From Enterocloster clostridioformis (lineage in GTDB: Bacteria; Bacillota; Clostridia; Lachnospirales; Lachnospiraceae): a DNA stretch of 64,000 nt. The stretch covers positions 2,356,001 through 2,420,000 of the forward strand of contig NZ_JAIWZC010000001.1 in assembly GCF_020297485.1 (NCBI RefSeq), read 5' to 3'. The notes below the pieces were generated by a model, which searched no databases, was not told the DNA's origin, and saw only the letters and a program-made list of their open reading frames with translations. Shown here in pieces: positions 7,862-17,266 of this stretch. The translations under genes were made by a program, and so were the position numbers. The stretch's first letter is position 1, and each line of letters starts with the position of its first letter.

Positions 7862-9118
7862 ATGTTATCTATCAAACACTTTGTCTGCTGTGGCATGGAC
7901 GTTCACAAGAAATTTGTTGTCGCTACCATTGCTCTGACAGACTACAGGGGCGCTACTTCTTATGTTAAAAAGCGGTTCGCCACCTTCAATTCCGATCTTA
8001 ATTCTTTGAAAAAATGGCTTCTTTCTTTCAATTGCACTGAGATCTGCCTCGAATCCACTGGTAAATACTGGATTCCAATTTTTAATATCCTGGAGGATTC
8101 CTGTCACGTTGTCGTTGCTAACCCCAAGTATGTCAGGGCTATCAAAGGACAGAAAACCGATGACAAAGACTCCGCCTGGATTGCGGATCTGTTTAAATTT
8201 GATATTGTTCCTTCCAGTTATATCCCCTGTAAGGAAATTCGCATGCTTCGGGAATTGTTCCGATACCGGCAGAAACTGATTGGCCACCGCAGCAGTGAGA
8301 AAAACCGGTTACAGAATGCTCTTACGGTTTCCAACATTGCCCTTGCATCCGTCCTCTCAGATACCTTTGGAAAATCAGCGACCGCCATCGTTGACTATAT
8401 CCTGACCTGTGAGGTATTTGACCCCGAATACTGTAAATCCCTGCTTCTTAAAAAAGCAAAGGACAAGGCAGATGATGTTGTAACCTCCATAATCGGTTAT
8501 GAACTGCGCCGTGACCAATCCGTTAAGATTAAGGTCTGCAGAAAGCATTTCGATGAAATCAATGAGTGCGTCTCCACTCTCGAAGAAACGATTTCCGACC
8601 TGGCTAAACCTTACCATAAATTTATCGAATTGGCTACTACAATTCCTGGAATTACAGAGCAGTCTGCCACCTTTATCATTGCTGAAATCGGGGTGGATAT
8701 GGCGGTATTCAAATCCTCAAAACGTTTGTGCTCCTGGGCTGGGCTGGCTCCTGAAAATAACGAAAGTGCCGGTAAAAAGAAGAGCGTCCATGTTTCAAGA
8801 GCCGGGGTGTACTTAAAGCCTCTGCTGGTTCAGTGTGCAAATGCTGCCATCAAGAGTAAAAACCCTTACTTCAGATACAAATATGACCGTATAAAAAAAC
8901 GTCGTGGTCATAAACGGGCAATCATTGCCATTGCACGCATGGTGTTGACTTGCATTTACCACATGTTCCAAAAGCAGGAGGTATTTAATCCTGCCGATAC
9001 GGATTATTCCGCTATTCCTGAAGAAATGTACCGGAAATTTCAGGAACAGTATGACAGAAATGCCATCAAACGTTTAGAGAAACGAGGCTATATGATTACT
9101 CCTCCTGCTATGGCCTGA
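7862..9118 (+). CDS. IS110-family transposase
   Basis: 418 aa. An N-terminal RuvC-like DEDD domain holds Asp13 (GMDVHKK), Glu64 (CLESTGKYW) and Asp100/Asp103 (KTDDKDS). The C-terminal Transposase_20 domain follows TIPGITEQSA and includes the SAGKKKS segment expected to carry the catalytic serine. IS110 recombinases move DNA through a serine intermediate guided by a bridge RNA. The ATG at 7862 follows AGGAGGG. Full length for the family, with no frameshift. Confidence 0.93.
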   Translation: MLSIKHFVCCGMDVHKKFVVATIALTDYRGATSYVKKRFATFNSDLNSLKKWLLSFNCTEICLESTGKYWIPIFNILEDSCHVVVANPKYVRAIKGQKTDDKDSAWIADLFKFDIVPSSYIPCKEIRMLRELFRYRQKLIGHRSSEKNRLQNALTVSNIALASVLSDTFGKSATAIVDYILTCEVFDPEYCKSLLLKKAKDKADDVVTSIIGYELRRDQSVKIKVCRKHFDEINECVSTLEETISDLAKPYHKFIELATTIPGITEQSATFIIAEIGVDMAVFKSSKRLCSWAGLAPENNESAGKKKSVHVSRAGVYLKPLLVQCANAAIKSKNPYFRYKYDRIKKRRGHKRAIIAIARMVLTCIYHMFQKQEVFNPADTDYSAIPEEMYRKFQEQYDRNAIKRLEKRGYMITPPAMA

Positions 9119-9328
9119 TACCCTTTATTCCATAGGATCCTTTGGGGCGGCAGTTTACTGGTGCTCTTGTTAAGTTACGATTTTTTTTGATTTTTTCTTT
9201 CAACCTATTTCTCCGTTCTGTCCGCCGTTTAGGCATTTTTCTTGTGGTTCATTTTGCCGTATCATTATATCATGCAATAGGGCTCACATCAAGCCGGCCC
9301 CAAAAGGACCTCCACTTCCTACAGAATC
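9119..9328. other. Intergenic: IS110 right flank and intron 3' exon
   Basis: No gene seen. It holds the end of the IS110 element and the sequence next to the group II intron 3' end. Bases 9297-9320 are an imperfect copy of the terminator half at 10923-10947 on the other side of the intron. Confidence 0.5.
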
Positions 9329-10908
9329 GAGTAGGGAGATTTTCTCTCCCCTCTCACACCGTACATGCCGTTTGGCATACGGCGGTTCAACATAACTTCA
9401 AAGCATGATGTTCCATGTAATAATCATTACAGCTGACCAGTCCTGCCAGTGTCAGTTTTTCTTTTGAAATTGCCCTGACAACACATGTTTTGGTCACAAC
9501 CCACTGGTATTGGTCTCCACAGTATACCGTTGCTCGTGCAAGGTCTTTTCCTACTCCAAGCTGCTGCACTCTCACCTCAAACGCTGTTGATTTTCTTCTT
9601 TCTGCCAGCTTCTTTCACGTCCTTTTAAATTTCTGTACGGAATCCTTGAGAGGTTTGCATTTCCATTCCTTTGTCTTTGTATCTTTATAAAATCCAAATC
9701 CGAGATATTTGAGGTTACTTGGTCTTGTTATGTGTGTCTTTTCAGCATTTACATTCAATCCGAGTTTTCTCTCTTTCCAGTCCGTTATCGAATATATGAC
9801 TCGCTTGGCACTCGCTTCGCTTCTTACTGCTATTACACAGTCGTCAGCATACCTCACGAAGCGTAATCCTCGCTTCTCCAACTCTTTGTCCAGTTCGTTC
9901 AGCATTATTGGCGACAATAGTGGCGAAAGATTACCCCCACCCCCCCACATATGGGGTTCCTCGTTCCGTTTTCACGTACCTGCCCTGCACCATTACGCCT
10001 GCTTTCAGATATTTTCGTATCAGCGATTCTGCGTCTCCGTCGTTGATAATGTTATGAACAAGGCTCATCCGTTTATCTCGGGGCACGTTATCGAAGAATT
10101 CCTCTAAGTCAATATTAAGAAATACGAGCATCTCCCTTATTGCCATTTCACAACTCCTGTTCGGACGGAATCCGCAGCTGTGCTCTGAAAACAGCGGCTT
10201 GCACATAGAGCTGATTACCTGTATTATACCTTACTGGCCTTTTTTTGATGGGGTGGTAAAACTCCTTTCTGATTTGCTCTCTGATACTGTGCAGTTCTTG
10301 CGGATATATCCGGCAAGTTCTTCAATCTCCATGCCGTCTACGCCGCTTGCGCCTTTGTTGGCACGGACTTTCTTATACGCTTTGTTCATGCTCCTCTTGT
10401 CCGGTATCTTTTCCAACAACTCCGTCATACTCTGTGTGCTTCACTTCTCTCCGCTCCCTGATTTGTCCTATGTTCATGCGTTTACGGCTCTTATACGTTT
10501 CGCCTACATCCGCTTGTCAGATACTCACAGGTACATACATTCGTTCACACTGTTACATTGTTCAGACCTTCGGCAGATGTTTCCACCTGTCTACTATGGC
10601 TTCTGCTGACTTCTCACAGTTCGTTGTTACTACGGCTAATGAGACCCGCCCGTGAGACCTCACGGGATAAGTCCGTGTTCTTTCCTCGTCTGCCCTCTTG
10701 ATTTACGCCCATGGTTTACGGCTGCCTTTAAGGCTTCGTTATCTTAGGCTAACTTACACGCCAATGAACGCCTTAATATCAAGCTTCTGTTCGTAGGGCT
10801 ACGATTTCTCTATCCCTTCCTCTCGTCCACGCCTCGCGCTGTGAACCTTGGGAGTCGCTATATAGTTCGTTGACAGCTACGCCTAAGTGGACTTTCACCA
10901 CAGAACAC
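9329..10908 (-). mobile_element. Decayed group II intron
   Basis: A domain V-like hairpin near 9347-9392 (GAACCGCCGTATGCC with GGCATGTACGG on the minus strand) is followed by a domain VI-like stem and the end CTACTCGATT. The 5' part (10430-10908) contains a GTGAAAGTCCAC motif. It shares a long block with the intact intron at 15.4-17.2 kb (10586-10640 against 16868-16920). The encoded protein is broken. The 5' junction lies just after the terminator T-run at 10926-10932 but cannot be fixed to the base. Confidence 0.8.
9387..10428 (-). pseudogene. Group II intron reverse transcriptase/maturase, degraded
   Basis: The pieces are an N-terminus with NKGASGVDGMEIEELAGYI, then GFRPNRSCEMAIREM and DLEEFFDNVP, then RYADDCVIAV with the RT active-site YADD, then the maturase C-terminus (SKEKLTLAGLVSCNDYYMEH). 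Compared with the intact 426-aa relative, about 60 residues are missing after the first piece, about 12 after AIREM, the GTPQGG motif is frameshifted, and part of the thumb/X region is deleted. Not functional. Confidence 0.88.
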
Positions 10909-10925
10909 GGGCATGCCCGTCATAC

Positions 10926-10957
10926 CCAAAAAGGACCGCCACTTCCCGCGGCGGTCC
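10926..10957 (-). terminator. Terminator of the acidic membrane-protein gene
   Basis: Perfect 8-bp arms GGACCGCC and GGCGGTCC, with TTTTTG on the minus strand, lie 60 bp after the stop at 11019. The decayed group II intron begins directly after the T-run, the insertion preference known for class C introns. Confidence 0.85.
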
Positions 10958-11018
10958 AAACAACTATCCTTTTTATCATTCTTCAGTGTATCTTATAACA
11001 GCATTATAGCATTCCCTG

Positions 11019-11333
11019 TTATTCAGCCTTTTCTGCCTTCTCCTCCGGCTCCTCATCCTCAAAGAAGTCATCGTCAAAGTCATCGTCGAAATCATCCTCA
11101 AAATCCTCCAGATAATCCGGAGTAAAGAAACGGTATACAGCGTATGCAATACCTGCCACTGCTGCCACTGCTCCAATGATGGCCAGCACCCAGAGAATGC
11201 AGTTCTTTTTCTTCTCGTCCTCTTCTCTCTTGTGAAGCAGTTCATTGATTCTGCTGGAATTCATCAGTTCTTCTACACGGCTTAATGCCTCTTTCCCCAT
11301 CTGATCAAACCTGTCTCTGTCAAATCTGTTCAT
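11019..11333 (-). CDS. Small single-pass membrane protein with acidic tail
   Basis: 104 aa from the ATG at 11333 (AAAGGA about 10 bp upstream; an in-frame GTG at 11342 is less likely). A charged N-terminal helix is followed by one membrane segment (ILWVLAIIGAVAAVAGIAYA, about residues 46-65) and a tail of almost pure Asp, Glu and Phe. It resembles DUF4366-type tails seen in Lachnospiraceae, but I cannot name a family. It follows pcrA and has its own terminator. Confidence 0.75.
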   Translation of the reverse strand: MNRFDRDRFDQMGKEALSRVEELMNSSRINELLHKREEDEKKKNCILWVLAIIGAVAAVAGIAYAVYRFFTPDYLEDFEDDFDDDFDDDFFEDEEPEEKAEKAE

Positions 11334-11541
11334 TCTACCCACGTCCTTTCTTATATATAAGCACTTCTGCCCTCTTGCTTGTTTTTAATTATTATATCAT
11401 GGAAGCTCTTGATTTACTATCCCAATTTATTCAAATTTTATCCAATTGTTTCAATCCAATTTTAATTGAAACCCGATCCCGGCGGGAATCCGCTATGCAG
11501 ATACCGGTTTCCGCCAGGCGTTCCGGACGCTGCCACACCCA

Positions 11542-13884
11542 TCAGACCTTTTTTAGCTTTGCAAAGGATGCAAACATCTTCTTCTGGCCCGCACCGTCGA
11601 ACACCACGGTGACTTCGTAGTCCTTCCCTCCGTCCCTGATGGACTTCACGGTTCCCTCTCCGAATTTGATGTGCCTGACCCGGTCTCCCTCGCCGTAATC
11701 CAGGGATGCTGCCTTCTGTACCGTAAATGCTTTGCCAAATCCCGGATTACCCGCTGGGCTGCCGGCGCCCCGGCCTGACAGAGGCTGGGATGCACCGGAT
11801 GCATATGCGTTATAACCTTTTCCAAAGGTGCTTGTACGCGTATTCCCTGGGGCCGGCTGGTTCCACGGCAGACCTGCTTCGCCGGAAATACCTGACCTGC
11901 CAAATCCACCTGCACCATCCCCATTGTTCCGGCTGCCAAAGCTTCCCAGCACCGGTTCCAGACGCTCCTCCTCCAGCAACTCACCCGGCACTTCCTCCAG
12001 GAAACGGCTGGGCTTGCAGTATCTGGTCTCTCCGTTGACCATCCGCTGTCTGGCGCTGGTAATCACCAGCTCATTCTTGGCCCTTGTCATTCCCACATAG
12101 CAGAGACGACGCTCCTCCTCCATGTCTGTCTTGTCATCGGAATTTATGGACATCATGCTGGGGAACAGTCCGTCCTCCAGACCTACCAGATACACCTTTG
12201 GGAACTCCAGTCCCTTGGCGCTGTGCAGGGTCATGAGGGTGACCCGGTTTTCAGATTCATCCATATTGTCTATATCAGCCACCAGGGCCACCTGCTCCAG
12301 GAATTCATCCAGTGTGGGATGCTCGCTGTCCTCCTCGTAGCTCACGGCCTTGTTGACCAGCTCCTCTATGTTCTCCAGCCTGGTCTGGGACTCCACCTCT
12401 CCCTCTGCCTCCAGCTCCTGCTGGTAGCCTGTTTCGTCCATAATACCCTCTATCAAATCCTGGATGGTGTAATCCTCTGACTGTGCCCTGGCTCGGAAGC
12501 TCTCCATCTGCCCTATGAAGGTTCCGATCTTCTCAGCAACCTTGCCTATGCCCGGAATCTGGCGGGCCTCCCTGAGGGCGTCGTACAGGCTCATGCCATG
12601 TTCAGAGGCAAAGATGGTTACCTTCCCCATGGTGGTGGCTCCGATTCCCCGCTTGGGCACATTGATAATGCGCAGCACAGACAAATCATCCACTCCGTTG
12701 GCTATAGTCTTTAAATAGGCCAGGATATCCTTGATTTCCTTTCTCTGATAGAAATTCACGCCTCCCACCAGGCGATAGGGTACGTTGTAAAAGATACACC
12801 TCTCCTCCAGAAGGCGGGACTGGGCATTGGTGCGGTAAAGCACAGCCTGGTCCTGATAAGCATAGCCGCTGTCCCTTATCTCCCTGGCCACAAAGTCCGC
12901 TTCCTCTCTGGCCGTGTCAAATTGTTTAAAACGAATCAAATCCCCCTCGCCATTGGCGGTCCACAGGGTTTTGTCCTTACGTCCCCGGTTGTGGCGTATG
13001 ACGCCGTTGGCCGCATTCAGTATATTCTGGGTGGAGCGGTAATTCTGCTCCAGCTTAATGACCTTTGCCCCGGGAAATGTCTCCTCGAAGCTCAGAATAT
13101 TCCCTATATCCGCCCCTCTGAACCGGTAAATGGACTGGTCGTCATCCCCCACCACACACAGGTTCCTGTACTTGGAAGCCAGCAGGCTGATCAGCTTAAA
13201 CTGGGCCAGGTTGGTGTCCTGATATTCGTCCACCATGATATACTTAAACCGCTCCTGATAGTAATTCAGGATCTCGCTGTTGTTCTGGAACAGCTCCACT
13301 GTCTTTACTATGAGGTCGTCGAAGTCCAGGGCATTGTTCTTCCTGAGACGCTTCTGGTACTCCTTATATATCTCCCCAATCCTGCGCTGCCTGAAGTCCT
13401 GCCCTGCATTTAACAGGAACTCCTCAGGGCCGATGAGCTTGTCCTTTGCGGAGGATATGGTGCCTAACACGGAACGCTCCTTGAACTGCTTGGTATCCAC
13501 ATCCATGACCTTGAACACCTGCTTCATCAGGGTCTTCTGGTCGTCGCTGTCATAGATGGAAAAATTCGTGGTGTAGCCCAGATACTCTATATGCCTGCGC
13601 AGGATGCGCACACAGGTGGAGTGGAAGGTGCTGACCCAAATGCTCTCAGCCCCAAATCCTACCAGCTGGTCCACCCTTTCCCTCATCTCTCCGGCCGCCT
13701 TATTGGTAAAGGTGATGGCCAGGATATTCCACGGGTTCACCTGCTTCTCATCAATCAGATATGCCACTCTGTGGGTCAGCACCCTGGTTTTTCCGGAACC
13801 GGCTCCTGCTAAAATAAGGAGAGGCCCTTCCGTATGAAGGACCGCCTCCTTCTGCATGGGATTCAATGCATCGTAAATACTCAT
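11542..13884 (-). CDS. pcrA: ATP-dependent DNA helicase PcrA/UvrD
   Basis: 780 aa superfamily 1A 3'-5' helicase acting in nucleotide excision repair, recombination control and plasmid replication. The Walker A motif is GAGSGKT, motif II is DEYQDTN, and VVGDDDQSIYRFRGA and the motif VI region (LCYVGMTRAK) are intact. The C-terminal Tudor-like module (GEGDRVRHIKFGEGTV), through which PcrA contacts RNA polymerase in relatives, is present. A Gly/Pro/Ser-rich linker of about 80 residues precedes it. Full length. Confidence 0.97.
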   Translation of the reverse strand: MSIYDALNPMQKEAVLHTEGPLLILAGAGSGKTRVLTHRVAYLIDEKQVNPWNILAITFTNKAAGEMRERVDQLVGFGAESIWVSTFHSTCVRILRRHIEYLGYTTNFSIYDSDDQKTLMKQVFKVMDVDTKQFKERSVLGTISSAKDKLIGPEEFLLNAGQDFRQRRIGEIYKEYQKRLRKNNALDFDDLIVKTVELFQNNSEILNYYQERFKYIMVDEYQDTNLAQFKLISLLASKYRNLCVVGDDDQSIYRFRGADIGNILSFEETFPGAKVIKLEQNYRSTQNILNAANGVIRHNRGRKDKTLWTANGEGDLIRFKQFDTAREEADFVAREIRDSGYAYQDQAVLYRTNAQSRLLEERCIFYNVPYRLVGGVNFYQRKEIKDILAYLKTIANGVDDLSVLRIINVPKRGIGATTMGKVTIFASEHGMSLYDALREARQIPGIGKVAEKIGTFIGQMESFRARAQSEDYTIQDLIEGIMDETGYQQELEAEGEVESQTRLENIEELVNKAVSYEEDSEHPTLDEFLEQVALVADIDNMDESENRVTLMTLHSAKGLEFPKVYLVGLEDGLFPSMMSINSDDKTDMEEERRLCYVGMTRAKNELVITSARQRMVNGETRYCKPSRFLEEVPGELLEEERLEPVLGSFGSRNNGDGAGGFGRSGISGEAGLPWNQPAPGNTRTSTFGKGYNAYASGASQPLSGRGAGSPAGNPGFGKAFTVQKAASLDYGEGDRVRHIKFGEGTVKSIRDGGKDYEVTVVFDGAGQKKMFASFAKLKKV

Positions 13885-14003
13885 AAACTATGTACCGCCT
13901 TCTTAACTGCAATTATGTTTATTAAGTATACCATTCTGAATCCCATCCTGCAAGACCTGCATTTGGGACGATTGCAGGCGACTGCAGGCGGCAAAATACA
14001 ATC

Positions 14004-14457
14004 CTATCTTACAAGCAATCCCCCATACATGCGGCTGGTCCTTGTTCCAGGTTTGATTTCGCCATTGATTGAATAAATATAATCTCCGTTCAGCACCAGG
14101 CCTTCCCCGCACGGGGCGTCAAAAGAAACCTCTCCCACAGCGCTCCATGCATTTTCCAGAGCATTTAAAATCAGTAAAGCCACTGCATCCCCGCCGCTGA
14201 ATACATAAATCCGGCCATCCAACACCTGTGATACGCACTGTGTCCTGGTTTCCTCCCCCTGGCACAGGCGCCAGTTCCACTGTCTCCTTTGTGTCCAGGG
14301 CAAACGCATAAAACCTGTTGGATGCCTTGCCGTCCTGTTTGCCTGCACCCACAATCTCATCAAATGTGACTTCTCCTTTTTCATCCGCTTTCACAAGCGT
14401 AATTTTATCACCTTTTCCATCCACCGGGCTTCCTCCAATATAATAAATGTGTCTAAG
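14004..14457 (-). pseudogene. Kelch-repeat protein remnant, frameshifted
   Basis: Two overlapping frames together read like kelch blades. The first runs from YYIGGSPVDGKGDK to GGGNQDT. After a frameshift near 14225 the second continues DGRIYVFSGGD to YGGLLVR. The N-terminal blades and any signal peptide are missing. The 5' end stops about 40 bp before the MITE-like element, so the rest may have been lost in the same event. Confidence 0.65.
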
Positions 14458-14494
14458 AACCCATGTAAAATAAGGGGAATTTCCCCCTTGTCAT

Positions 14495-14638
14495 CTAGTA
14501 TAACTCGATTTTAATAAGTTTACATTATTATCCTGAAAACCAAGGGAAACGTGCGCCCAAAGCACGGACACGTAAGCCAAGAAATCAGATTACTACCAAT
14601 GCTTAAATTGTAAGCTTATTTAAATCGAGTTATACTAG
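14495..14638. mobile_element. MITE-like element with 30-bp inverted ends
   Basis: Terminal inverted repeats of 30 bp begin CTAGTATAACTCGATTT, with two mismatches between arms (14495-14524 and 14609-14638), around 84 bp of core without an open frame. The whole is 144 bp, typical for a miniature element mobilised in trans. It lies between the kelch remnant and the DUF1836 promoter. Confidence 0.75.
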
Positions 14639-14656
14639 TATTGAATACTATATAAT
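14628..14656 (+). promoter_or_regulatory. Promoter of DUF1836 gene
   Basis: TATAAT at 14651-14656, about 42 bp before the ATG. The -35 region falls inside the right end of the MITE-like element and has no clear TTGACA, so the element may supply or disturb part of this promoter. Confidence 0.4.
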
Positions 14657-14697
14657 GGATATAGTAATGTGATAAGAATGACAGAGGTGACACATAG

Positions 14698-15315
14698 ATG
14701 AAGACAAATGAAGAACGTCTGCAGGACCTGTTTTCCTATCTGGAGAACCTGTCCCATGTCAAGGCGGACGAGATTCCTGATATTGATTTGTACATGGACC
14801 AGGTTACCACCTTCATGGACAGCCATTTAAAAGATATGAGACGCCATCCGGGTGATAAAGTCCTGACCAAAACCATGATTAACAACTACGCCAAGAACAA
14901 CCTCCTTCCTCCTCCGGTGAAGAAGAAGTATTCCAAAGACCACATGCTGATGCTTGTGTTCATATATTACTTCAAAAACCTGCTGTCCTTCAGTGATATT
15001 GAAGAACTGTTCCGTCCTATTACGTCGAAGCATTTCTCAGGGCAGACATCCCGGCTGTCCCTGGAAGATATCTATAACGAAGTATTTACTTTGGAAAAGG
15101 GCGAGATGAACAATCTGAAGTCTGATGTGGCGGCCAAGTTTGCCCGGGCCCAGGATACATTTTCAGATGCTCCTGTGGATGATGAGGACAGGGAGTACCT
15201 GAAGCTGTTTGCCTTTATCTGCGAGCTGTCCTTTGACGTGTATCTGAAGACACAGATGATTGAAATGATTGCGGACCAGCTCAGGGAGGATGCGCCCGCT
15301 CCCCGCAAGAAGTAG
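14698..15315 (+). CDS. DUF1836 family protein
   Basis: 205 aa. DUF1836 proteins are cytoplasmic and Firmicute-specific, with a predicted MerR-like DNA-binding front part. The conserved segment TKTMINNYAKNNLLPPPVKKKY (about residues 60-81) matches the family. Function unknown; a regulatory role is inferred. AGAGGTGA precedes the ATG. The group II intron 3' end lies 45 bp downstream on the opposite strand. Confidence 0.88.
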   Translation: MKTNEERLQDLFSYLENLSHVKADEIPDIDLYMDQVTTFMDSHLKDMRRHPGDKVLTKTMINNYAKNNLLPPPVKKKYSKDHMLMLVFIYYFKNLLSFSDIEELFRPITSKHFSGQTSRLSLEDIYNEVFTLEKGEMNNLKSDVAAKFARAQDTFSDAPVDDEDREYLKLFAFICELSFDVYLKTQMIEMIADQLREDAPAPRKK

Positions 15316-15359
15316 GCTTCATAACCGGTTGAAACCCGCCCATAGCGGACAAAAGCCAA

Positions 15360-17195
15360 TCGAGTAGGAGGAAGGCGATTATTTCGCCTTCCGACCTCTC
15401 ACACCACCGTACGTACCGTTCGGTATACGGCGGTTCAATCAACTTAACATGTAACAGCCTTTTCGGCGTAGTAGTCTTCCATGGATACAAGACCAAACTT
15501 AGCTAGTCTCTCTTTACTGATACAAATGTGGAGATTCCAGCTTCTGCACACTCTGGCATATCCTTTGGCATATGAAATGCCATGTGCCGCATTTGGCGGC
15601 AGACCAAGTTTGATAAGATTCTTTTCCCTGTTCTTTGGCGTTTTCCAGTGTTTCCATATGCACATGCGCAGTCGATACCGAATCTGTCCGTCCATTTTTG
15701 CGCACAGCCTTTTCATGCTTCCGATTTTGAAATAATTTATCCACCCTCGGATAAGCCGGTTGAGTTTCCCAATTTTATAACCATTGCCCACTCCCCAGCT
15801 CCTGCTTGTATATTTCTTCATCTGCGCCTTGAACTTTGCTGCCGCTTTCGGGTGTGGTCTGGCTTTGTACCCTTTGGCAAATGAGTCATAGTAAAATCCA
15901 AACCCCAGATACTTAATGCCCTTTGGTTTATCAACCCTGCTCTTTTCCGCGTTCACTTTCAGTCCAAGCTTTTCCTCTATAAACCGAGCCACGCTCTTCA
16001 TTACCCGCTCTGCCGCCTGTCTGCTCCCGACCATTATAATAAGGTCATCTGCATACCGGACGAAATCCAGCCTCCTTGCTTCCAGTTCTTTGTCCAGCTC
16101 ATTTAACATGATATTTGCTAACAGCGGCGAGATATTTCCACCCTGCGGTGTGCCGACTACCGTATCTTCATACTCATCATCAATCATTACGCCGCTGACC
16201 AGAATCTTTCTTACCACCGATATGACATCTCCGTCCTTTATTGTCCGTCCGAAAATCGTCATCAGCTTGTCATGGTCTACTGTGTCAAAGAATTTCGCTA
16301 GGTCGATATCCACTATCCAGTTGTGTCCGTCATTCATCATTTCCAATGCTTTAAGGACTGCCTGCTGTGCACACCGCTTGGGTCTGAATCCATAGCTGTG
16401 GTCGTGAAACTGCTCCTCAAATATCGGGGTAAGCACCTGTGCCACCGCCTGCTGTACAAAGCGGTCTACTGCTGTTGGCACTCCAAGATTTCTTGTACCA
16501 CCATCGGGTTTGGGTATCTCCACCCTGCGGACTGGCTTCGGCTTATACTTCCTCGTCCGCAACTGTTCCTTAATGTTTTCGCCGTTTTCCGAAAGATATG
16601 CGCCAAGTTCTTCAACGGTCATCCCGTCCACGCCTGCCGCTCCTTTATTCCTTACGACTTGCAGATACGCCGCATTTAGATTATCCCTGCTTAATATCTG
16701 CTCCATGAGACTGCTTGTGTCCATGCGTTGTTTCCTTTCTGCCCCTTTTGCCTTTGCCGCCTTTGAAGTCATCGACAGGCGTATGCTCCGGCTACGAAGT
16801 GGAACGTACTTCAACTGATTGATTGTTCAGCCCTTCGCTCCGTCCCCATTACAGGAACTTCCTCACTACTATGGCTTCTGCTGACTTCTCACAATTCGTT
16901 GTTACTACGGCTAATGAGACCGCCTGTGAGACCTCCCCAGTTAAGGTGCGTGTTCTTTTCCTCCATGTACCTGCCGCATTTACTCGTACTTCCGGCAACC
17001 TTTTGGACTTCAGTGCCTTTTGCCACCTTATCCGTATTTCCGAGCCTTATATGCGGTTCCTGTCCGTCAGGTCAGAGGTTTGCTTACAGCTTCTTTCAGA
17101 TTCCGTCTCACGGCGGACACCCTTGCTGTTCGGCTATGTGCTTCGTTGTTGCCTACGCGCACTTGGGACTTTCACCCATTAGAAAACGCCCATGC
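15360..17195 (-). mobile_element. Intact group II intron
   Basis: The domain V-like stem at 15395-15436 (ACCGCCGTATACC with GGTACGTACGGT) is followed by a domain VI stem (GGAAGGCG/CGCCTTCC) and the 3' end CTACTCGAT at about 15360. The 5' region (16725-17195) contains GGGTGAAAGTCCC and the block shared with the decayed intron. It encodes a full maturase without an endonuclease domain and begins just after the T-run of the terminator at 17206-17248. Those features suggest a class C-like intron. Exact ends need a fold. Confidence 0.85.
15444..16724 (-). CDS. ltrA: Group II intron reverse transcriptase/maturase
   Basis: 426 aa from the ATG at 16724 (GAAAGGA, 8 bp spacing); a longer frame reaches 16814 without a ribosome binding site. 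RT motifs in order: NKGAAGVDGMTVEEL, IPKPDGGTRNLGVPT, YGFRPKRCAQQA, DIDLAKFFDTVDH, GTPQGGNISPLL, RYADDLIIM (active-site YADD), then a maturase X region ending SMEDYYAEK. There is no HNH endonuclease, as in introns that use terminators or replication forks. All motifs are intact, so it is probably active. Confidence 0.95.
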   Translation of the reverse strand: MDTSSLMEQILSRDNLNAAYLQVVRNKGAAGVDGMTVEELGAYLSENGENIKEQLRTRKYKPKPVRRVEIPKPDGGTRNLGVPTAVDRFVQQAVAQVLTPIFEEQFHDHSYGFRPKRCAQQAVLKALEMMNDGHNWIVDIDLAKFFDTVDHDKLMTIFGRTIKDGDVISVVRKILVSGVMIDDEYEDTVVGTPQGGNISPLLANIMLNELDKELEARRLDFVRYADDLIIMVGSRQAAERVMKSVARFIEEKLGLKVNAEKSRVDKPKGIKYLGFGFYYDSFAKGYKARPHPKAAAKFKAQMKKYTSRSWGVGNGYKIGKLNRLIRGWINYFKIGSMKRLCAKMDGQIRYRLRMCIWKHWKTPKNREKNLIKLGLPPNAAHGISYAKGYARVCRSWNLHICISKERLAKFGLVSMEDYYAEKAVTC

Positions 17196-17205
17196 TGGGC
17201 AAACA

Positions 17206-17248
17206 AAACGGATATCGCGGCCATTCACGCCGCAATATCCGTTTTTTA
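17206..17248. terminator. Terminator of yerC-like gene
   Basis: A 15-bp stem AACGGATATCGCGGC / GCCGCAATATCCGTT (one wobble) lies 19 bp after the gene's stop, with T-runs on both strands. The intact group II intron starts just beyond it. Confidence 0.85.
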
Positions 17249-17266
17249 ATACACCCTTTATCATAC

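Larger units (their letters stand above)
7625..9140 (+). mobile_element. IS110-family insertion sequence
   Basis: A DEDD transposase gene with about 240 bp of non-coding sequence upstream and a short tail. IS110 elements lack terminal inverted repeats and clear target duplications, so the ends given are estimates. The element sits between rlmD and a decayed group II intron. The transposase frame is intact, so it may be active. Confidence 0.75.

Noticed and set aside
11727..12718. Several plus-strand frames opposite pcrA
   Set aside because: Shadow frames of a highly conserved helicase gene.
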